From Gottfriedia luciferensis (GTDB lineage: Bacteria > Bacillota > Bacilli > Bacillales > Bacillaceae_G), in NCBI RefSeq assembly GCF_001712755.1, contig NZ_MDKC01000036.1, forward strand, positions 124,001 to 188,000: DNA of 64,000 nt. Direction: 5' to 3'. The position numbers were made by a program, and so were the translations under genes. Of the stretch, positions 50,323 to 59,300 are shown one piece after another (position 1 is the stretch's first letter; each line of letters starts with the position of its first letter). The notes below the pieces were generated by a model. The model made no database searches, was not told where the DNA came from, and saw only the letters and a list, made by a program, of their open reading frames with translations.

Positions 50323-51210
50323 TTATCTTTTTGCTCCTGTAAAGCGTCTATTTAAAAACTTTGCAAACAATCTAGCAAATAGATTAAATAAAAGGATCAT
50401 TACAATTAGAACTGCAGCAGATTTTGTAGCAATGCTTTGCGCATCTGGAACGATACCTTCTGAATTTAATTTCCAGATATGAACTGTTAACGTTTCTGCT
50501 GGTCTAAAAATATTAAACGGGTTCATCGGTGTATTTAATGGAGCAGCATTATTTAGAATAGGCGTTGTAAGTCCAGCAGTATAAATTAATGCCGCTGCTT
50601 CACCAAAAATTCTTCCAGCTGCTAAAATAATTCCCGTAATTAATTGTGGAATTGCAGTTGGGATACTAATTTTAGTAATTGTTTGCCACTTTGTAGCTCC
50701 TAATCCAAGACTACCTTCTTTACTAGTTTTAGGAACATTTAATAACGCTGTTTCACTTACCCTTGTTAGACCTGGAAGATTTAAGATTGAAATCGCAAGT
50801 GCACCACCAATTAAAGTGTAACCCCATCCAGTCATTGTTACAAATACTAATAAACCGAATAAACCTACTACGATTGAAGGTAATGAAGCCAACGTTTCAA
50901 TACATAATCTTAAGAAATTTAAAAAACGACCTGGTTTTGCATATTCTGCCATATAAATCCCAGCTCCTACTCCAATCGGAACTGAAATAATTAATGTTAA
51001 CACTAAAATATAAAATGAATTAAAAAGTTGTGGTCCGATCCCACCACCGGCTTGAATATTACTAGGTTTTCCAAAAAGGAAATTAAAGTCCCAGAATCCC
51101 CAACCTTTAAAAATAATTTCACTTAATAAAAATAATAATAGTATTACAACTAAACCAGCTATTAAACAAAGTATTCCCGTCCAAACCTTATCCATTTTTC
51201 TTGCAATCAT
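50323..51210 (-). CDS. pstA: Phosphate ABC transporter permease PstA
   Basis: 295 residues, six membrane helices. The BPD_transp_1 EAA loop is visible as LNVPKTSKEGSLGLGATKWQTITKISIPTAIPQLITGIILAAGRIFGEAA. GGGIGPQLFNSFYILVLTLIISVPIGVGAGIYMAEY is the typical PstA start. It forms the channel for phosphate together with PstC. ATGA overlap with pstC (51210-51207) shows translational coupling. A terminator follows directly and no ATPase gene is present downstream. Confidence 0.95.
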   Translation of the reverse strand: MIARKMDKVWTGILCLIAGLVVILLLFLLSEIIFKGWGFWDFNFLFGKPSNIQAGGGIGPQLFNSFYILVLTLIISVPIGVGAGIYMAEYAKPGRFLNFLRLCIETLASLPSIVVGLFGLLVFVTMTGWGYTLIGGALAISILNLPGLTRVSETALLNVPKTSKEGSLGLGATKWQTITKISIPTAIPQLITGIILAAGRIFGEAAALIYTAGLTTPILNNAAPLNTPMNPFNIFRPAETLTVHIWKLNSEGIVPDAQSIATKSAAVLIVMILLFNLFARLFAKFLNRRFTGAKR

Positions 51211-52103
51211 GATTCATATCCTCCTTTTCGTCCAATTAATCGAATGACTAGTATAAAGAGGAAGGATATTAGAAGTAAGATCATTGCTAGAGTCCATAGA
51301 GTGTTATTCCAAGCTGTACCGTTTAATGTATTTGCCATATCCATTGTTAAAATTCCTGTTAAAGTTGCCGTTGGATCGAAAATACCATTAGGGAACTTAA
51401 CCGTATTTCCGATTACCATTTGTACTGCTAACGCTTCACCAAAAGCACGAGCAAGACCTAAAACGATCGCAGTTAAAATATTTGTTTTTGCAGCTGGTAC
51501 AATCGCCAACTTAATTGCTTGCCATCTAGTTGAACCTAGTCCGTATGATGCTTCTAAATATGTTCTAGGAACAGCTCGGACAGCATCAGATGCTATACTT
51601 GCAATTGTAGGTAAAATCATGATACTAAGCACAATAATCCCTGCAATTAAGCTAAACCCTACGCCACCTACTGTATTTCTAATTAGAGGAACTAATATTG
51701 TTACGCCAAGAAATCCATAAACTACTGAAGGAATACCAACTAGAATTTCCAATACTGGTATTAAAACTTTTTCACCAAACTTCGGTGAAATAAAATTCAT
51801 GAAAATTGCTAATGCAATCGCAATTGGTGCAGCGATAATTACAGCACCAACAGATACTAGAATTGATCCAACAATAAAGATTAAAGCACCATATGTTGGG
51901 TTTGTAGCATTATTTGGACTCCAATGTTTTGAAAACAAAATTTCACTTAACGATATATCATTAACTGTAAATGATTGGATTCCTTTACTTACAATAAATC
52001 CTATTATTGCTATTGTAATACCAATCATTAAGAAACCACATAAAGTTACAAGAGTTCTTCCAAGGTATTCAATTAGAAATAAGTTCCTTTTTTTGAAATT
52101 CAT
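51207..52103 (-). CDS. pstC: Phosphate ABC transporter permease PstC
   Basis: 298 residues, six membrane helices. YGALIFIVGSILVSVGAVIIAAPIAIALAIFMN and the EAA loop VPRTYLEASYGLGSTRWQAIKLAIVPAAKTNILTAIVLGLARAFGEALAVQMVIGN identify it as PstC. AGGGG precedes the ATG. It lies 70 bp behind the second pstS gene, across a hairpin at 52138-52162, and is coupled to pstA. Confidence 0.95.
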   Translation of the reverse strand: MNFKKRNLFLIEYLGRTLVTLCGFLMIGITIAIIGFIVSKGIQSFTVNDISLSEILFSKHWSPNNATNPTYGALIFIVGSILVSVGAVIIAAPIAIALAIFMNFISPKFGEKVLIPVLEILVGIPSVVYGFLGVTILVPLIRNTVGGVGFSLIAGIIVLSIMILPTIASIASDAVRAVPRTYLEASYGLGSTRWQAIKLAIVPAAKTNILTAIVLGLARAFGEALAVQMVIGNTVKFPNGIFDPTATLTGILTMDMANTLNGTAWNNTLWTLAMILLLISFLFILVIRLIGRKGGYES

Positions 52104-52137
52104 GATAAACCCCTATCATCCATTAATAAATTAGATT

Positions 52138-52162
52138 GAGAGTTGGTATAAAACCAACTCCC
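52138..52162 (-). terminator. Intercistronic hairpin pstS2-pstC
   Basis: GAGTTGGT (52140-52147) pairs with ACCAACTC (52153-52160) around 5 bases. No T run follows, so it probably stabilises the pstS message and lowers pstCA expression. Confidence 0.65.
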
Positions 52163-52172
52163 ATTTTTTATA

Positions 52173-53066
52173 TTATTCTAAACCTGTCATTTTTGAAGCT
52201 GGGATATAACCCATCTCTACTAACTTGTTAGCAAACTCATCGCCACTAATGAATTCAATATATTCTTTTACAGGAGATTTTGCATCGCCTTTTGTAATCA
52301 TGTACTCGTAAGAATAGAATGGGTAATCACCTGCAACGATATTGTCTGTAGTAGATTCTTTTCCATCAATTTTCACAGTTTTTAAAGCATCTTTTTTATC
52401 GCCGATTAAATATGAATTAGCAAGATAAGAGATTGCTCCAGGAGTAGAGTTTACAGCTTGTTCAACTGCACCGTTTGAGTCTTGAACAGTTCCTACGCCA
52501 TCATTAATTTTAACGTCTTTCATAATTTTCTTTTCAAACGCTGCACGAGTACCAGATGATGCTGGACGATTAATTACATTAATTTTTTCATCTTTACCGC
52601 CAACTTCTTTCCAGTTCGTCACTTTACCAGCGAAAATATCTTCAATTTGTTGAAGTGTAAGTGAATCTACACCAACGTCTTTATTTGTTACCATTGAGTA
52701 ACCAACACCAGCAACTTTAGCTTCTACTAATGAACTTGCTAAAGATTTATCTTCTAATTTTTCAGCAGCTGGTACATCTGAGTTACCAATTTGAATTGCT
52801 CCAGTAGATACTTGGTTTACACCAGTACCACTACCGCCACCTTGAACAGTAATTGAAACTTGTGGGAACTTCGCCATAAATTCAGTAGCCGCTTCGTCTG
52901 CTAATGGTTGTAACGCTGTTGATCCTGCAGCACCAATTGTTCCTGTTAATTCTACTTTTTTATCATCTGAAGTCTTGCCAGTTGTTTTTTCATCTTTATT
53001 AGAACATCCTGCTAACATACCCGTAATAGCCATTGCTGCAAATGTTAATTTTAATCCACGCTTCAT
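52173..53066 (-). CDS. pstS: Phosphate-binding lipoprotein PstS, second copy
   Basis: 297 residues. Lipoprotein signal ending ITGMLAGCSN (lipobox Cys). The PBP domain has the phosphate loops AAGSTALQPLADEAA, GGGSGTGVNQVSTG and RPASSGTRAAFEKK. Compared with the first copy (53468-54364) I count eight substitutions and one single-residue indel in the whole protein, clustered at the linker, near residues 233-242 and at the C-terminus. It has its own PhoP box (53158-53196) and AGGGGG ribosome binding site, and is followed by pstC. Confidence 0.95.
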   Translation of the reverse strand: MKRGLKLTFAAMAITGMLAGCSNKDEKTTGKTSDDKKVELTGTIGAAGSTALQPLADEAATEFMAKFPQVSITVQGGGSGTGVNQVSTGAIQIGNSDVPAAEKLEDKSLASSLVEAKVAGVGYSMVTNKDVGVDSLTLQQIEDIFAGKVTNWKEVGGKDEKINVINRPASSGTRAAFEKKIMKDVKINDGVGTVQDSNGAVEQAVNSTPGAISYLANSYLIGDKKDALKTVKIDGKESTTDNIVAGDYPFYSYEYMITKGDAKSPVKEYIEFISGDEFANKLVEMGYIPASKMTGLE

Positions 53067-53157
53067 TTTAAATCCCCCTAAAATGTTTGTTTTTATTTTT
53101 TATGTTGTTTTTAATTTTTGTTTGTTATCTCTTACAATCTCTACTTTAAAGTTTTTA

Positions 53158-53196
53158 AGTTAAGCAAGTTTTAATCAATCGTAAAGAAATTGTAAA
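53158..53196 (-). promoter_or_regulatory. PhoP box of the second pstS gene
   Basis: On the minus strand four TTnAnA-like hexamers with 11-bp period: TTTACA (53196-53191), TTTACG (53185-53180), TTAAAA (53174-53169), TTAACT (53163-53158). This is the spacing of Bacillus PhoP binding sites. Confidence 0.8.
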
Positions 53197-53292
53197 TCTT
53201 TTTAAGAGGTAGTATGTTTAATTGATTTATGGGCATTGAATGGAATGATAAAATACGAATTGCTTATTAAAACTTGCTAAATATACATAAGA

Positions 53293-53329
53293 AAACTACT
53301 TAAAAGTAGCTTAACTTTTTAAGTAGTTT
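53293..53329. repeat. Hairpin in the pstS1-pstS2 spacer
   Basis: AAACTACTTAAAA (53293-53305) pairs with TTTTAAGTAGTTT (53317-53329). It lies between the pstS1 terminator and the second PhoP box and could act as a second terminator. Confidence 0.5.
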
Positions 53330-53417
53330 CAGGTGCTGATCTATATTAAAAAAAATACGAACTCATAGTGAACTTTATAAAGTTACTTCTTTGTTGACAT
53401 ACTAAAAGAAATACAAA

Positions 53418-53456
53418 AAGCTGACTCAAAAAGTCAAAGACCTTTTGAGTCAGCTT
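53418..53456 (-). terminator. Terminator of the first pstS gene
   Basis: AAGCTGACTCAAAAAG pairs with CTTTTGAGTCAGCTT around 8-9 bases and runs into TTTTTG on the minus strand, 12 bp behind the pstS1 stop. Confidence 0.85.
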
Positions 53457-53467
53457 AAATTGAATTA

Positions 53468-54364
53468 TTATTGTAAACCTGACATTTGTGAAGCTGGGAT
53501 ATAACCCATTTCAACTAACTTGTTAGCAAATTCATCGCCACTAATGAATTCAATATATTCTTTAACTGGAGATTTTGCATCGCCTTTTGTAATCATGTAC
53601 TCATATGAATAGAATGGGTATGCACCAGATGTAATATTATCAGTTGAAGATTCTTTTCCATCAATTTTTACAGTTTTTAAAGCATCTTTTTTATCGCCGA
53701 TTAAATATGAATTAGCAAGATAAGAAATTGCACCAGGAGTAGAGTTTACAGCTTGTTCAACTGCACCGTTTGAATCTTGAACAGTTCCTACGCCATCATT
53801 AATCTTAACGTCTTTCATAATTTTCTTTTCAAATGCTGCACGAGTACCTGATGATGCTGGACGATTAATTACATTAATTTTCTCATCTTTACCGCCAACT
53901 TCTTTCCAGTTCGTTACTTTACCAGCGAAAATATCTTCAATTTGTTGAAGTGTAAGTGAATCTACACCAACGTCTTTATTTGTTACCATTGAGTAACCAA
54001 CACCAGCAACTTTAGCTTCTACTAATGAACTTGCTAATGATTTATCTTCTAATTTTTCAGCAGCTGGTACATCTGAGTTACCAATTTGAATTGCTCCAGT
54101 AGATACTTGGTTTACACCAGTACCACTACCGCCACCTTGAACTGTTATAGATACTTGTGGGAACTTCGCCATAAATTCAGTTGCCGCTTCGTCAGCTAGT
54201 GGTTGTAATGCTGTTGATCCTGCAGCTCCAATTGTTCCAGTTAATTCTACTTTTTTATCATCTGTAGTAGTCTTGCCAGTTGTTTTTTCATCTTTATTAG
54301 AACATCCCGCTAACATACCTGTAATAGCCATTGCTGCAAATGTTAATTTTAATCCGCGTTTCAT
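53468..54364 (-). CDS. pstS: Phosphate-binding lipoprotein PstS, first copy
   Basis: 298 residues, nearly identical to the second copy including the lipoprotein signal. It binds inorganic phosphate outside the membrane and hands it to PstCA. AGGAGG precedes the ATG, a PhoP box (54425-54463) lies 60 bp upstream, and a strong terminator directly behind the gene makes it an independent transcription unit. Tandem duplication with later sequence homogenisation is the simplest explanation. Confidence 0.95.
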   Translation of the reverse strand: MKRGLKLTFAAMAITGMLAGCSNKDEKTTGKTTTDDKKVELTGTIGAAGSTALQPLADEAATEFMAKFPQVSITVQGGGSGTGVNQVSTGAIQIGNSDVPAAEKLEDKSLASSLVEAKVAGVGYSMVTNKDVGVDSLTLQQIEDIFAGKVTNWKEVGGKDEKINVINRPASSGTRAAFEKKIMKDVKINDGVGTVQDSNGAVEQAVNSTPGAISYLANSYLIGDKKDALKTVKIDGKESSTDNITSGAYPFYSYEYMITKGDAKSPVKEYIEFISGDEFANKLVEMGYIPASQMSGLQ

Positions 54365-54424
54365 TATTGTTTGTCCTCCTAAGGAAAGTTATTATTTTCT
54401 ACATCTCTAACTATAAAAAAGAAT

Positions 54425-54463
54425 AATTAACCTAGTTTTAAAGGATTGTAAATAATACGTAAA
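54425..54463 (-). promoter_or_regulatory. PhoP box of the first pstS gene
   Basis: Minus strand hexamers with 11-bp period: TTTACG (54463-54458), TTTACA (54452-54447), TTAAAA (54441-54436), TTAATT (54430-54425); a TATAGT follows at 54415-54410. Confidence 0.8.
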
Positions 54464-54497
54464 GTTGTTTTAAGATAACAAAATAATGATAAAAATA

Positions 54498-54524
54498 AGA
54501 CTCTCTAATTATTTTAGAGAGTCT
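54498..54524 (-). terminator. Terminator of the M20 amidohydrolase gene
   Basis: AGACTCTCTAA (54498-54508) pairs with TTAGAGAGTCT (54514-54524); TATTTTTATC follows on the minus strand. It isolates the pst promoter from the upstream gene. Confidence 0.8.
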
Positions 54525-54596
54525 AAAGAAACAATCTATATAGTTTACGTTAGTGAAATACATACAAGGTATTACTAGTAGTTTTGAAATAAAGCC

Positions 54597-55823
54597 TTAT
54601 TTATTCACTTTTTCAAGGCATAGTTTTAATACAGTATTTAGTAAAACATTCGCTCCTTTAGCACAATCTTCATATGAAGTTAACTCATCTTCACGATGAC
54701 TATATCCATTTACACTTGGTACAAAAATCATAGCAGTTGGAATATATGAAGCAATGAATTGAGCATCATGGCCGGCACCGCTATACATACGATTTTCTTT
54801 ATATCCTAACTCTTTGCAAGCAGATTCCACAGTATTTACGACTTCTTCATCAAAGTTAACTGTATCTCGATCCCATAGGCGTGTGGATTTGATTGGACAG
54901 CCACTTATATTTTTTGGCAGTTCTTCCACCATTCGTGTAACTTCTGCAATAACACTCGGATCCTTATGTCTCGCCTCTAAAGTAAAGGTTACTTCTGAAG
55001 GAATGACCGTGTGAATATTTGGATATGCATTTATACGACCGATTGTGTAAACGAGCTCTGAATCCAGTCTTTGTAATTGCTTTTGTAAATCGACCACAAC
55101 ATTGGCAGCAGTGAACATCGGATCTTTGCGCATGCTAATTGGTGTCGTACCTGCATGGTTGGATTCTCCAAATACAGAGATTTCATAGCATACCATTCCT
55201 AGTACACCTTCTACTACTCCGATTTCTAGGTTTTTCCGTTCCAGTACAGGACCTTGTTCAATATGTAGTTCGATATACGCGCTAGCTTCTATTAAGCGAT
55301 TTGCTTCAGAACCTTCAAAACCGCTTTCATTTAGTGATTTTTCAAATGTAATTCCATTTTTATCAGTAGAAGTAATCATTTTCTTTTTATCAAATTTACC
55401 TGATAGCACTCCAGAAGACATAAGAGATGGCTCAAATCTTGCTCCTTCTTCATTTGTAAAATTGACAACTGTAATTGGATAATCTAATTCGATCTTTTCA
55501 TCTATTATTGTATAAACAGTCTCTAAAGCTGTGAGTACACCTAGTACGCCGTCGAAACGTCCTCCCTTAATAACTGAGTCTAAGTGTGAACCAATTACAA
55601 TTGGAGGTAAGTTTTGTTTCCCCGGTAAAGTAGCATACATATTACCCATATCATCATGCTTTACTGTCATTCCCACTTCTTCACATAACGCCTGAAATTT
55701 CTTCCTTGCAGCGAGATCTTCAGGAGATAATGCTAGTCTAGTTACTCCATTGTTTTCCGTTTTACCATATTCACTAAACAACTCAATTAATTTTTGAAGC
55801 CGATTGGCATTCGTTCTGATCAT
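54597..55823 (-). CDS. Zn-dependent amidase/hydantoinase (allantoate amidohydrolase or N-carbamoyl-L-amino acid hydrolase)
   Basis: 408 residues of the M20 family, AllC/HyuC/AmaB group. Metal ligands: His and Asp in VIGSHLDSVIKGGRFDGVLGVL (about residues 77-98), Glu in NFTNEEGARFEPSLMSSG, His in ELHIEQGPVLE and the final His in SHREDELTS. AGHDAQFIASYIPTAMIFVPS is typical. These enzymes hydrolyse ureido groups, releasing CO2 and ammonia. No purine or hydantoin genes are adjacent, so the two activities cannot be told apart. AAAGGAGG precedes the ATG; terminator at 54498-54524. Confidence 0.88.
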   Translation of the reverse strand: MIRTNANRLQKLIELFSEYGKTENNGVTRLALSPEDLAARKKFQALCEEVGMTVKHDDMGNMYATLPGKQNLPPIVIGSHLDSVIKGGRFDGVLGVLTALETVYTIIDEKIELDYPITVVNFTNEEGARFEPSLMSSGVLSGKFDKKKMITSTDKNGITFEKSLNESGFEGSEANRLIEASAYIELHIEQGPVLERKNLEIGVVEGVLGMVCYEISVFGESNHAGTTPISMRKDPMFTAANVVVDLQKQLQRLDSELVYTIGRINAYPNIHTVIPSEVTFTLEARHKDPSVIAEVTRMVEELPKNISGCPIKSTRLWDRDTVNFDEEVVNTVESACKELGYKENRMYSGAGHDAQFIASYIPTAMIFVPSVNGYSHREDELTSYEDCAKGANVLLNTVLKLCLEKVNK

Positions 55824-55998
55824 ATGAAGGCCTCCTTTAATTATTGGGCAATTTCTTCAATATCAATGCTGTTAATTCATTTAGTGAAATAGAAATATTC
55901 GAGAAAATATTTACTAATTTAAATAAAGTTGTTTCATTAAATAATACGATGGAAACTGTTGTTATAATACTAGCAATTGCACCTTACTTATTCATTCA

Positions 55999-56050
55999 AA
56001 ACAAAGACAGTCGTGTTCTCATTTTTGGGACTGCATCTGTCTTTGTTTTT
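55999..56050 (+). terminator. Orphan intrinsic terminator
   Basis: AAACAAAGACAG (55999-56010) pairs with CTGTCTTTGTTT (56037-56048), followed by a run of T up to 56052. Upstream only a short frame starts at ATG 55950, whose coding part overlaps the hairpin; a small RNA or tiny transcript is possible. Confidence 0.7.
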
Positions 56051-56222
56051 TTTATAAATATATGAAGACCGAACCCTACTTTTTATTTAAATCGCTTGAA
56101 ACAATGATTAATTACCTAATCCTAACAAAAAAGAGCAATTAACATTATTTATATAAGCCCTATCTGTGACTGAAATTAAGTGTATTTAATTCAGAAAATT
56201 TGTATTATTTTGCTATTTTCCA

Positions 56223-56250
56223 TTGATTTGTGTTAATAAAAAGTTATAAT
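56223..56250 (+). promoter_or_regulatory. SigA-type promoter of the amylopullulanase gene
   Basis: TTGATT (56223-56228), 16-bp spacer, TATAAT (56245-56250). The expected transcript start is near 56257, just before the cre. Confidence 0.6.
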
Positions 56251-56268
56251 TATTTTGAAAACAATTTG

Positions 56269-56282
56269 TGCAAACGTTTGCA
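56269..56282 (+). promoter_or_regulatory. Perfect palindromic cre site
   Basis: TGCAAACGTTTGCA is a perfect cre palindrome, placed about 12-25 bases into the transcript, a repressing position for CcpA. Confidence 0.88.
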
Positions 56283-56368
56283 ATAAGTGAGCATTACCTA
56301 CATACATATTTTTATTGCATCTTTTGTATAAACGTTTTCCTAATTTAGAAAGAGAAAGGGGTTTTTTC

Positions 56369-59300
56369 ATGAGGAGAAAACAGAGATCAATATTATCGCT
56401 CGTTACAGTATTAGGCTTAGTTCTCCAGATGTTTCCGGGATTTTTTACAAATGGAAATGTAAAAGCAGCAGAAACGACAGCTAGACAAGTTGTGCTTGTA
56501 GGAAGCCTTCAAAAATTGTTAGGAAATTCAGGTGATTGGGACCCATCCTCGCAACAAACAGAAATGGTGTTTAAAGGTAATGGTCTCTATACATTTACTG
56601 GTACTTTACCGGCTGGTGAATATGAGTACAAAATCGCCATTGGTGGAAACTGGTCAGAAAATTACGGTGACGGCGGAAATCCTGGAGGCAACAACATTAA
56701 ACTAATACTATCCGAACAAAAGGCTGTCACTTTCTACTATAATGACAACACTCATTCAATTACTGATAGCACTCATTACACCCCTATAGCAGCGGAAAAA
56801 CAACCACGTCTTGTTGGAACGATCCAGCCTGCTATTAATGCAGGATCAGCTTGGAGCCCGGCAGACTCAACAGCCTTTTTAAAAGATGATAATTTCAAAA
56901 ATATCTATTCCTTTACCACAAAAGTGCCAAGTGGTACTTACGAATACAAGATTGTACTAGGAAAAGATTGGAACGAGTCCTACCCTACTTCCAATTTGAA
57001 GTTAACTGTACTCTCAGAATCAACTATTACATTTTTCTATAATAGTGAAACAAAAGAAGTTTATACAGATTATAAACCAACAGGCTCTGATGGCTTGATT
57101 GATCAGAATGCCCTCTCTCATGATTCATGGGACCAAGTATACAAGAAGCCATTCGGGGCTGTTCCAGAAAATACACCTGTCACCTTACGGATATCGGCTA
57201 AGAAAGGAGATTTGACAGGCGCGAGCCTTTATGTAAAAAATTATAATTCTGGCACTACAAAGGTCTTGGCTATGAAGAATGTAGGCTGGTCAAATACAAA
57301 TGGCAAAGGTGACCTTGAGTACTGGGAAGCCACGTTTACGCCAACAGACAAAGGGGTTCATGGGTATAAGTTCATTGTCAGAGATCAAGATACAACAGCA
57401 GAATATGGAGAAGACACACAGGAAGGTCATACTGGAAAAGCAGTCGATAAAAATGCGAGCCTTTTCCAACTGACAGTATATGACCCTAGTTACCAAACGC
57501 CAGATTGGATGAAAGAAGCTGTAGTTTATCAAATCTTCCCCGATCGCTTTTTTAACGGAAACAAGACAAATGACAATGTAAAGGATAAAATTGGTGCTCG
57601 TGGTAATCAGCCAATCGAACATCCCGCTTCTTGGTCAAGCTTACCTGATAATCCTTATGAACAAGGAACTGGATCATATACTGGAGACGGAGAGTTTAGT
57701 AATGATTTTTATGGCGGAGACATCGCTGGAATCAAATCTAAACTTGATTACCTTCAATCACTAGGAGTCAACACACTCTATTTAAATCCGATTGCTCTTG
57801 CACCTTCTAACCATAAATATGATGCAACAGATTACAAATTGGTTGACCCGATGTTTGGCTCAGAAAAAGAATTTAAGGATTTCACAAAAGAATTAGCAAA
57901 ACGTAATATGCATTTAATTTTGGACGGTGTTTTTAATCACGTATCAGACGATTCCATCTACTTTGACCGCTATCACAAATACAATACAGTCGGTGCATAT
58001 GAATATTGGTCTCGTATTTATGATTTGATGAATAATGAAAAATTGTCCGAGGCTACTGCCAAAGAGAAAGCGAAAAAGCAATTTATCTCCGAAGGCCAAT
58101 CTTTTAGCCCGTACGGTTTTGAAAACTGGTTCCATATTGAAAATGTTAAAGTACCGAATGAAAAAGTCAACGGTGTTTCAAATGGAGAACATTATAAGTA
58201 TGAAGGTTGGTGGGGCTATGACAGTCTCCCAGTATTTGAATCAAAAGAAGGTTCAAAGGTTGATCACCCTAGTGAACTGAACAACACTGCATTTGCTAAC
58301 TATATAATGTATGATAAAGACTCTGTAAGCAAATCATGGATTGATCGAGGTTCTTCCGGTTGGCGTTTAGATGTTGCGAATGAAGTAGACAGCTCATTTT
58401 GGCAGGAATTTCGAAAAGAAATTAAATCCAAAACGATGACCGGTGCCGGACAAACTCTTCAAAAAGATGAAAAACCACTTATTTTGGGAGAAATTTGGGA
58501 TGATGCTTCCAAATACTTTTTAGGAGATCAATATGACTCTGTAATGAATTATCGTTTCCGAGGTGCCGTACTGGATTATTTAAAAAATGGTAATGCAGAA
58601 AATGCACAAAACTCACTCCTTGCAGTACAAGAGGATTATCCAAAGGAAGCTTTCTATGCTCTAATGAATTTAATGGGATCACATGATACTGCACGAGCTA
58701 TATTCCTGTTAGGCAACGGGACAGATACTTATAACAGAGCTGAACAGGATCCGAACTATAATTACAATGAAGGTGTAAAACGATTAAAGCTAGCCTCTAT
58801 CCTTCAAATGGGTTATCCTGGCGCACCGACCATTTATTATGGAGATGAAGCAGGTCAAACGGGATCAAAAGATCCAGATGATCGCCGTACGTATCCATGG
58901 GGAAATGAAAACCAAGATTTGATTAAACATTATCAAACGATTGGTCAAATTCGCAGTAAAAATTCCGATCTATTTAGTCATGGAGATCTTCACCATATTT
59001 ATGCTAAAGACGATGTATTAGCTTACGTTCGTACTAATGGAACAAAATCAGCCCTTATCATCATTAACAGAGGGAAAACTGCACAAACTGTTGATGTTGA
59101 CACAAAAAAGCTGATTGCAAACGGAATTCGTCTAGAAGACCAACTAGATAAAAAATACGCTGCTACAGTGAAGGATGGCAAGTTGACATTGAGTGTTCCT
59201 GCTGAATCAGGAAGAATGTTACTATCTAGTAATGACGTGAAAAATCCACAGTCAGTTAAAAGTGTAATTGGTACTGTAGGTTCTAAACAAATTACTTTAA

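Larger units (their letters stand above)
55824..56368. other. Intergenic control region of the amylopullulanase
   Basis: About 545 bp. It contains a strong hairpin terminator (55999-56050) that no known upstream plus-strand gene needs, then the promoter (56223-56250) and cre (56269-56282) of the amylopullulanase gene. Confidence 0.6.

Noticed and set aside
55844..56065. 73-codon frame with hydrophobic tail
   Set aside because: TTG start without a good site and its last third is the two arms of a strong terminator hairpin; kept only as a possible small transcript.
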